Below are positions 15,227 to 18,661 of a stretch of DNA of 18,661 nucleotides, one piece after another. The stretch spans positions 1-18,661 of the forward strand of contig JAKAAU010000002.1 in assembly GCA_021802165.1 (NCBI GenBank). Direction: 5' to 3'. Each line of letters starts with the position of its first letter. The stretch's first letter is position 1. Position numbers and translations under genes: made by a program. This stretch comes from Thermoplasmata archaeon (GTDB lineage Archaea > Thermoplasmatota > Thermoplasmata > Thermoplasmatales > Thermoplasmataceae). The notes under the pieces were generated by a model. That model made no database searches. It was not told the origin of the DNA and saw only the letters and a program-made list of their open reading frames with translations.

Positions 15227-15430
15227 ATGAATAATTATTTTTATATCACCTTACTCTTTGCTTATTACAATACTACGCTTTCGAACTCAGAGCTATTAGC
15301 TAAACTGCCTAATCTAAAAGTGTCCGGATTAGAGGCAAGTCTAAAGAGAGAACAAAATCATTTTTGAAGGCCACGGAGGTATGAAGTTATTTATAAGGAT
15401 AACAGAGAAGGCATAATAACATGGATGTGA
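15227..15430 (+). pseudogene. Small gene interrupted by an in-frame TGA
   Basis: From the ATG at 15227 the frame runs 46 codons to a TGA at 15365-15367 and then continues in the same frame for 20 more sense codons to a second TGA at 15428-15430. The first part reads through SNSELLAKLPNLKVSGLEA to KREQNHF; the part after the stop reads RPRRYEVIYKDNREGIITWM. Composition and a helix-then-strand pattern resemble a small winged-helix protein on both sides of the stop. A nonsense mutation in an accessory gene is the simplest reading. The upstream GATTAAAATG lacks a ribosome-binding site. No family is assigned. Confidence 0.4.
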
Positions 15431-15543
15431 AAATTGGATTGACTTTTATTTTCAAATATTCAATAATTTCTATATATCTAAAACATTTTAAAGGCATCTA
15501 TAAAAGGTGTTATATGAGTTCATTTTACTTACAATTAATGGAA

Positions 15544-15615
15544 TGGGCCCGACCGGATTCGGACCGGTGACCTTCTCCGTGTCAGGGAGACATCATACCA
15601 CTAGACTACGAGCCC
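15544..15615 (-). tRNA. tRNA-Val (anticodon GAC)
   Basis: The minus strand folds as a complete 72-base cloverleaf. The acceptor GGGCTCG pairs with CGGGCCC with one G-U, and the discriminator is A. The anticodon stem TCTCC/GGAGA closes a 7-base loop CTGACAC, giving anticodon GAC for valine. The T arm is ACCGG-TCCGAAT-CCGGT. No CCA is encoded and there is no intron. On the minus strand TTATATATTAT (15634-15644) lies about 24 bases before the mature 5' end and is probably its TATA box. Confidence 0.95.
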
Positions 15616-15633
15616 TCTAAGGTTGATTTGAAG

Positions 15634-15644
15634 ATAATATATAA
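15634..15644 (-). promoter_or_regulatory. TATA box of the tRNA-Val gene
   Basis: ATAATATATAA on the plus strand, read as TTATATATTAT on the minus strand, is centred about 24 bases upstream of the mature tRNA 5' end. This predicts a primary transcript with almost no 5' leader. Confidence 0.5.
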
Positions 15645-15810
15645 TTTTTACCTAATAGAGATTTACTATTATATCCTGAATTGCGTTTCTATATAAACAC
15701 TACCATAGAAAAAAAGAATTAAAGAAAAAAGCTCACAGAAATTAAAAATATTACATATTTTCAAATAAATAGACAACAATACTCATATAGATAGGATTAA
15801 TACTAAATAA

Positions 15811-16866
15811 ATGGTAGTTAGAGATTATTCGCTTTACATTAAAAGCCTCATGCATGAAAATAACAGAAAAAATGATGTTGATAAACCAGTTTCCATCTGG
15901 AAAGAACTGGATCGCCTGAGAGGTAGCCCGGAGAAAACAATGGTATGTATTTTCAGGACAACAGGATGTGCGTGGTATAAATTTACGGCATGTTCCATGT
16001 GTGGCTATTTTAATGACACCTCCCCTGAAATAGTGGATGAAAATCTTATGAGGCAGGTAGATACATTATATGATTCGCTTAACGATACAAAAGTATTGAA
16101 AATATTTACTTCCGGAAGTTTTCTCGATCCCAACGAAGTACACCCTGCCGTGAGGGATTACTTTATCGATAGGATGAAAGATAAGGTTGATAAATTGCTT
16201 GTAGAGTCAAGAACAGAATATATAAAACCTGAAACATTGCAACCATTTAAAAAGGCAAAGATTGACCTGAGAATAGCCATAGGGCTAGAAAGTGCAGATG
16301 ACTATATTATGAAATATTCAGTTAATAAGGGAAGTACATTGAAAAAATTTATTGATGCTGCAAAAATTCTGCAACAGGAAAAAATAGAATTACGTACGTA
16401 TTTATTGTTTAAACCTCCATTCATATCAGAAAAAATGGCTATTGCTGATATAGAAAAATCAGTTTCTATTGTAGCCCCATACTCGGCAGATATATCAATA
16501 AATCCAATGAATATCCAGAAGAATACACTGGTAGAGAAACTATGGAAAAAGGGACTGTACCGCCCACCCAGGCTATACTCCCTGGCAAAGATTTTGATAG
16601 ACCTCGGAAGCCAGTACCCTGTCCTGTCATACCCTACAGGCGGGAATAAGGAGAGAGGAGTGCATAACGATAAATACGACGGCAAATTGCTTGACCTTAT
16701 AATGCAATCTTCCCTTGACCATGATTTTGGTGAATTAAGTGATTATTATAATTCACTGGATCTGGAAGACTATAGATATGATCTGGATCTGGAAGATAAA
16801 ATGTTCTTCCAGGGTGATTATATGACGCTTCTAAAACGCTTATCAGGTTCATCTATTACCTATTAA
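15811..16866 (+). CDS. raSEA: Archaeosine-biosynthesis radical SAM enzyme (RaSEA)
   Basis: A 351-residue radical SAM protein. The cluster cysteines are Cys53, Cys61 and Cys64 in TGCAWYKFTACSMCGY, a CX7CX2C spacing rather than the common CX3CX2C. This spacing, the following KIFTSGSFLDPNEV, RIAIGLESADD (around 154-164), TYLLFKPPF and SINPMNIQKNTLVEKLW match the archaeal family now called RaSEA. RaSEA works with ArcS: ArcS attaches lysine to preQ0 at position 15 of archaeal tRNA and RaSEA cleaves the adduct to leave archaeosine. An arcS gene is not in this window. The C-terminus has a short acidic repeat (LDLEDYRYDLDLEDK). Its last 18 bases overlap the end of the convergent tyrA gene. Confidence 0.85.
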   Translation: MVVRDYSLYIKSLMHENNRKNDVDKPVSIWKELDRLRGSPEKTMVCIFRTTGCAWYKFTACSMCGYFNDTSPEIVDENLMRQVDTLYDSLNDTKVLKIFTSGSFLDPNEVHPAVRDYFIDRMKDKVDKLLVESRTEYIKPETLQPFKKAKIDLRIAIGLESADDYIMKYSVNKGSTLKKFIDAAKILQQEKIELRTYLLFKPPFISEKMAIADIEKSVSIVAPYSADISINPMNIQKNTLVEKLWKKGLYRPPRLYSLAKILIDLGSQYPVLSYPTGGNKERGVHNDKYDGKLLDLIMQSSLDHDFGELSDYYNSLDLEDYRYDLDLEDKMFFQGDYMTLLKRLSGSSITY

Positions 16867-17487
16867 TTTTTTAAGCTCATCCAGTTTTTTTTCTATATTT
16901 ATTATTATTTCCATGGCCCTTTCATTGTATTTTATTGTGTCAAGAAAAATTTCGGTATTTTCATTATGTTTTATTTTTTCAATCTCGAGAAATTTGATAT
17001 AGGAACCTGTTACTATATCTGTATTGCTAGCTTCAGATATGTATGAAAGTATATATGGTTTCACAAGTAGTTCGCTCATAAGATAATCATGCTCTCGGGC
17101 ATTCATAGATATTATTCTGTATCCATTGAATAGTTCTTTTACCTTATCCAGTGAATCAGGAGTTGAAATATCATTAATGAAGATAATTGTCTTATTAGTT
17201 TTATAGGATTCTGGCCCGAATAATGGGTGAATACTTATTATATGCCCGGAAAATTCCTCCATGTTATACTTCATGGATGTTAAATCAACAAACCCTCTAT
17301 ATTCAGGAAAACTGCGGATAATATTCACTGTTTCCTCCAATGGAACTGCTAGAAGTGCAAAATCAGCTTTTGTAAGTTCAGATTGAAGTTGATCTTCATT
17401 TTCAAGGTCTATGGATGATGACCCGGGAAAAATTTTCATCAATGTTCTTCCTAAACGCCCCTCTGATCCTACTATTAATAAATGCAT
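16849..17487 (-). CDS. tyrA: Prephenate dehydrogenase (TyrA)
   Basis: A 212-residue NAD(P)-dependent dehydrogenase that would convert prephenate to 4-hydroxyphenylpyruvate in tyrosine synthesis. The N-terminal MHLLIVGSEGRLG has the Gly7-x-x-Gly10-x-x-Gly13 dinucleotide loop. SIHPLFGPES carries the conserved catalytic His87, and AREHDYLMSELLVKPYIL matches the start of the helical dimerisation domain. The frame is open upstream for 24 more codons, but the start at 17487 is chosen because it gives the canonical N-terminus and lies one base after the chorismate mutase stop (TAA-T-ATG). The protein is short compared with the usual 260-290 residues, through a reduced C-terminal helical domain. Arogenate specificity cannot be excluded. 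Confidence 0.85.
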   Translation of the reverse strand: MHLLIVGSEGRLGRTLMKIFPGSSSIDLENEDQLQSELTKADFALLAVPLEETVNIIRSFPEYRGFVDLTSMKYNMEEFSGHIISIHPLFGPESYKTNKTIIFINDISTPDSLDKVKELFNGYRIISMNAREHDYLMSELLVKPYILSYISEASNTDIVTGSYIKFLEIEKIKHNENTEIFLDTIKYNERAMEIIINIEKKLDELKKLIGNR

Positions 17488-17488
17488 A

Positions 17489-18064
17489 TTACTGTATTTC
17501 CACGGTATATATATTTGCTTTACTGGCAAGGAAATTTTCAGATATAAGCATGGAACCATCTTTTATTATTATCTCCTGATTTTCTCTTCCATCCATATAT
17601 ATAACAAGATCAGGCTTTTCAATAGCATTTGCTATATGGTGCCCGGCACTGATAAGGATTTTGCTAATTTCATGGTAATCGCATAGCACCACAGTGCCCG
17701 GATTAAGGATTCTGGAAAGGAGAAATATGAGATTATCCCTCTCACTTCTGTATTCTATATATTTTACTCCATTAAGAATTCTGGAATACTTTACACTATC
17801 AGCAGAGTTTCTATTTAAAACTTCATAATTTATTGAAAACTCGAAAAGCAAATTCAACACAAATTCAGTGAAATGATCGTATGAAAGGGATTTTAATATC
17901 TCTATTTCCCTCTCCCGATTTCTTATTTTCAGACCTCCGGCAACCTTACATTCCCCAATTTTACCAGCTATTTCCCTCCTTTCTTCAAGTAGTTTGATAA
18001 TATCTCTGGAATTATTGTAAAGTTCATTTCTCAGGGTATCCATATTATTAATAAATTCTATCAC
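17489..18064 (-). CDS. Chorismate mutase (AroQ type) with an extra C-terminal domain
   Basis: A 191-residue protein. Residues 8-65 match the AroQ helical fold: MDTLRNELYNNSRDIIKLL, then EERREIAGKIGECK and RNREREIEIL. Arg12, Arg29/30, Lys40 and the Arg/Glu pair near 50-53 are in the positions of chorismate- and prephenate-binding residues. It would convert chorismate to prephenate, the substrate of TyrA encoded one base downstream. The C-terminal part (about 85-191; VKYIEYRSERDNLIFLLS, NPGTVVLCDYHEISKILIS) is alpha/beta-like and not recognised. The start taken is GTG at 18064, about 30 bases from the TATA-like TTTTTATATG; an ATG seven codons later (18043) is the alternative. Confidence 0.8.
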   Translation of the reverse strand: MIEFINNMDTLRNELYNNSRDIIKLLEERREIAGKIGECKVAGGLKIRNREREIEILKSLSYDHFTEFVLNLLFEFSINYEVLNRNSADSVKYSRILNGVKYIEYRSERDNLIFLLSRILNPGTVVLCDYHEISKILISAGHHIANAIEKPDLVIYMDGRENQEIIIKDGSMLISENFLASKANIYTVEIQ

Positions 18065-18087
18065 CTATGATAGAGTATATCTATCAC
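18057..18087. promoter_or_regulatory. Operator-like palindrome over the chorismate mutase start
   Basis: TCTATCA (18057-18063) and TGATAGA (18068-18074) form an inverted repeat with a 4-base spacer that covers the GTG start codon. A third copy, TCTATCAC, lies at 18080-18087, between this palindrome and the TATA-like element (about 18089-18098). Two repeats in direct orientation share TCTATCAC exactly. The placement at the expected transcription start of a leaderless gene is typical of a repressor site. The regulator is unknown. Confidence 0.5.
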
Positions 18088-18196
18088 ATATAAAAATTTT
18101 CCAATTTTAACAACAATGCATTACCATTAAACTGCTAATTCCACACAGAAAATTTAGAGGGCAAACTTTAAATTAAACAAATTTATAAGAGAAATA

Positions 18197-18661
18197 TTGA
18201 AATTAAAAGATTTAGGGGAGAGAAAAATAATACAAACCCTTGAAGATGGCTCTAAAAATCTTGACAACAGGGACGATTGTGCAATTATAGACTTTGGCAA
18301 TTATTATGCTTTGTTATCAACAGATCTTATAACAAGAGAAACCCATTTGCCGGAAGGCACAGAGCCTTTTCTCGCCGGGAAATTTTTTGCGGCAATTAAC
18401 CTGAGCGACATTGCGGCTATGGCCGGAATACCATCAGGTTTCCTTATCTCCTTATCTGTTTCTCCGGAATACGATATTTCCTACCTGGAGGAATTTTACA
18501 GGGGAGTGAGGCACGAGCTGGACAAGTTTAATGTATCTATCATTGGTGGCGATACAAAAGAAGGTTCTGATTTTACAGCAGCCGGTACTATAATAGGGAA
18601 ACAGGTGCCGGAACTTATAAGAAGGCGATCAGAAATTAAACCCGGGCAATTTCTGATGGTA
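18197..18661 (+). CDS. thiL: Thiamine-monophosphate kinase, N-terminal part (ThiL)
   Basis: The gene is cut by the window end; 155 codons are visible. ThiL phosphorylates thiamine monophosphate to thiamine pyrophosphate. Family features are the N-terminal LKDLGERKIIQTL, a RDDCAI site for the usual GDDAA metal-binding Asp pair, STDLITRETHLPEG for TTDxLVExxHF, NLSDIAAMAG, and IIGGDTKEG for the GGDT motif. The usual glycine before the Asp pair is Arg here. No ATG is available at the N-terminus; TTG at 18197 fits best because TTTAAATTAA (about 18167-18176) is 25 bases upstream, giving a leaderless start. The gene is divergent from the chorismate mutase gene. Confidence 0.9.
   Translation, partial: MKLKDLGERKIIQTLEDGSKNLDNRDDCAIIDFGNYYALLSTDLITRETHLPEGTEPFLAGKFFAAINLSDIAAMAGIPSGFLISLSVSPEYDISYLEEFYRGVRHELDKFNVSIIGGDTKEGSDFTAAGTIIGKQVPELIRRRSEIKPGQFLMV

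Larger units (their letters stand above)
14372..15543. other. Relic region with broken short reading frames beside a tRNA gene
   Basis: About 1.2 kb with no intact gene of normal size. Several short frames on both strands look protein-like but are interrupted by frameshifts or stops; they are listed separately (14532-14629 minus, 14663-14834 plus, 14896-15068 minus, 15227-15430 plus). A further 18-codon plus frame starts at the ATG near 15172 (MALDINQKLCIVYENRLK). The stretch lies on the 3' side of the tRNA-Val gene, a common place for integrating elements. No copy of the tRNA 3' end, no long inverted repeats and no recombinase gene are visible. Confidence 0.5.

Noticed and set aside
15544..15615. 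An att-site duplication of the tRNA-Val 3' end elsewhere in the window
   Set aside because: By eye no second copy of the tRNA 3' segment was found, so an intact integrated element cannot be delimited.
1..18661. CRISPR array or long tandem repeats
   Set aside because: No regularly spaced repeats of CRISPR type and no cas gene are visible.

Overview
The window looks like chromosome of an acidophilic archaeon of the Thermoplasmatales, most like a Ferroplasma-type genome. This is inferred from several things seen together: AT-rich DNA; archaeal TATA boxes about 22-26 bases upstream of many start codons, suggesting leaderless transcripts; a tRNA gene with no encoded CCA; an archaeosine-pathway radical SAM enzyme; a MEMO1-family protein; and a lifestyle of fatty-acid/amino-acid catabolism plus high-affinity potassium uptake. 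No database search was possible, so the genus is a judgement only.

Layout. (1) 1-5103: fatty-acid beta-oxidation locus. The 5' end of a 3-hydroxyacyl-CoA dehydrogenase gene points left. Divergently, a tight four-gene operon encodes an acyl-CoA ligase, a thiolase, an acyl-CoA dehydrogenase and a shorter dehydrogenase paralogue that has lost the catalytic Glu. The divergent spacer holds operator-like palindromes. (2) 5104-5581: gene-poor spacer with a GC-rich palindrome. (3) 5582-10377, minus strand: a potassium-transport operon in the order RAM-domain (Lrp/AsnC effector) protein, small unknown protein, kdpA, kdpB, kdpC. The last four genes are translationally coupled by overlaps and have strong Shine-Dalgarno sites; no kdpD/kdpE is present here. 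(4) 10697-13903: single genes, namely a small unknown protein, a MEMO1 homologue, an 83-aa unknown coupled to a nitrilase-superfamily amidase, and an MqnA/MqnD-like binding-fold protein possibly in futalosine-route menaquinone synthesis. (5) 14024-14371: a membrane-anchored CcmE-like OB-fold protein. (6) 14372-15543: 1.2 kb without an intact large gene but with several broken or very short reading frames on both strands, lying at the 3' side of a tRNA-Val(GAC) gene; it reads as the wreck of an integrated element. (7) 15811-18661: RaSEA (archaeosine), converging with a chorismate mutase/prephenate dehydrogenase pair whose start is covered by an operator-like palindrome, then a divergent thiL cut off by the window edge.

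How the genes work together: region 1 would activate fatty acids and take them through dehydrogenation, hydroxyacyl oxidation and thiolysis (an enoyl-CoA hydratase is not visible here). Region 3 makes an ATP-driven K+ pump whose only visible linked candidate regulator is the DNA-binding-less RAM protein. The aroQ-tyrA pair would convert chorismate through prephenate to 4-hydroxyphenylpyruvate for tyrosine.

The most interesting items are the RAM protein and unknown small protein fused into the kdp operon, the catalytically degenerate acyl-CoA dehydrogenase partner, the reading frame with an in-frame TGA at 15365-15367 in the relic region, and the palindrome over the chorismate mutase start.
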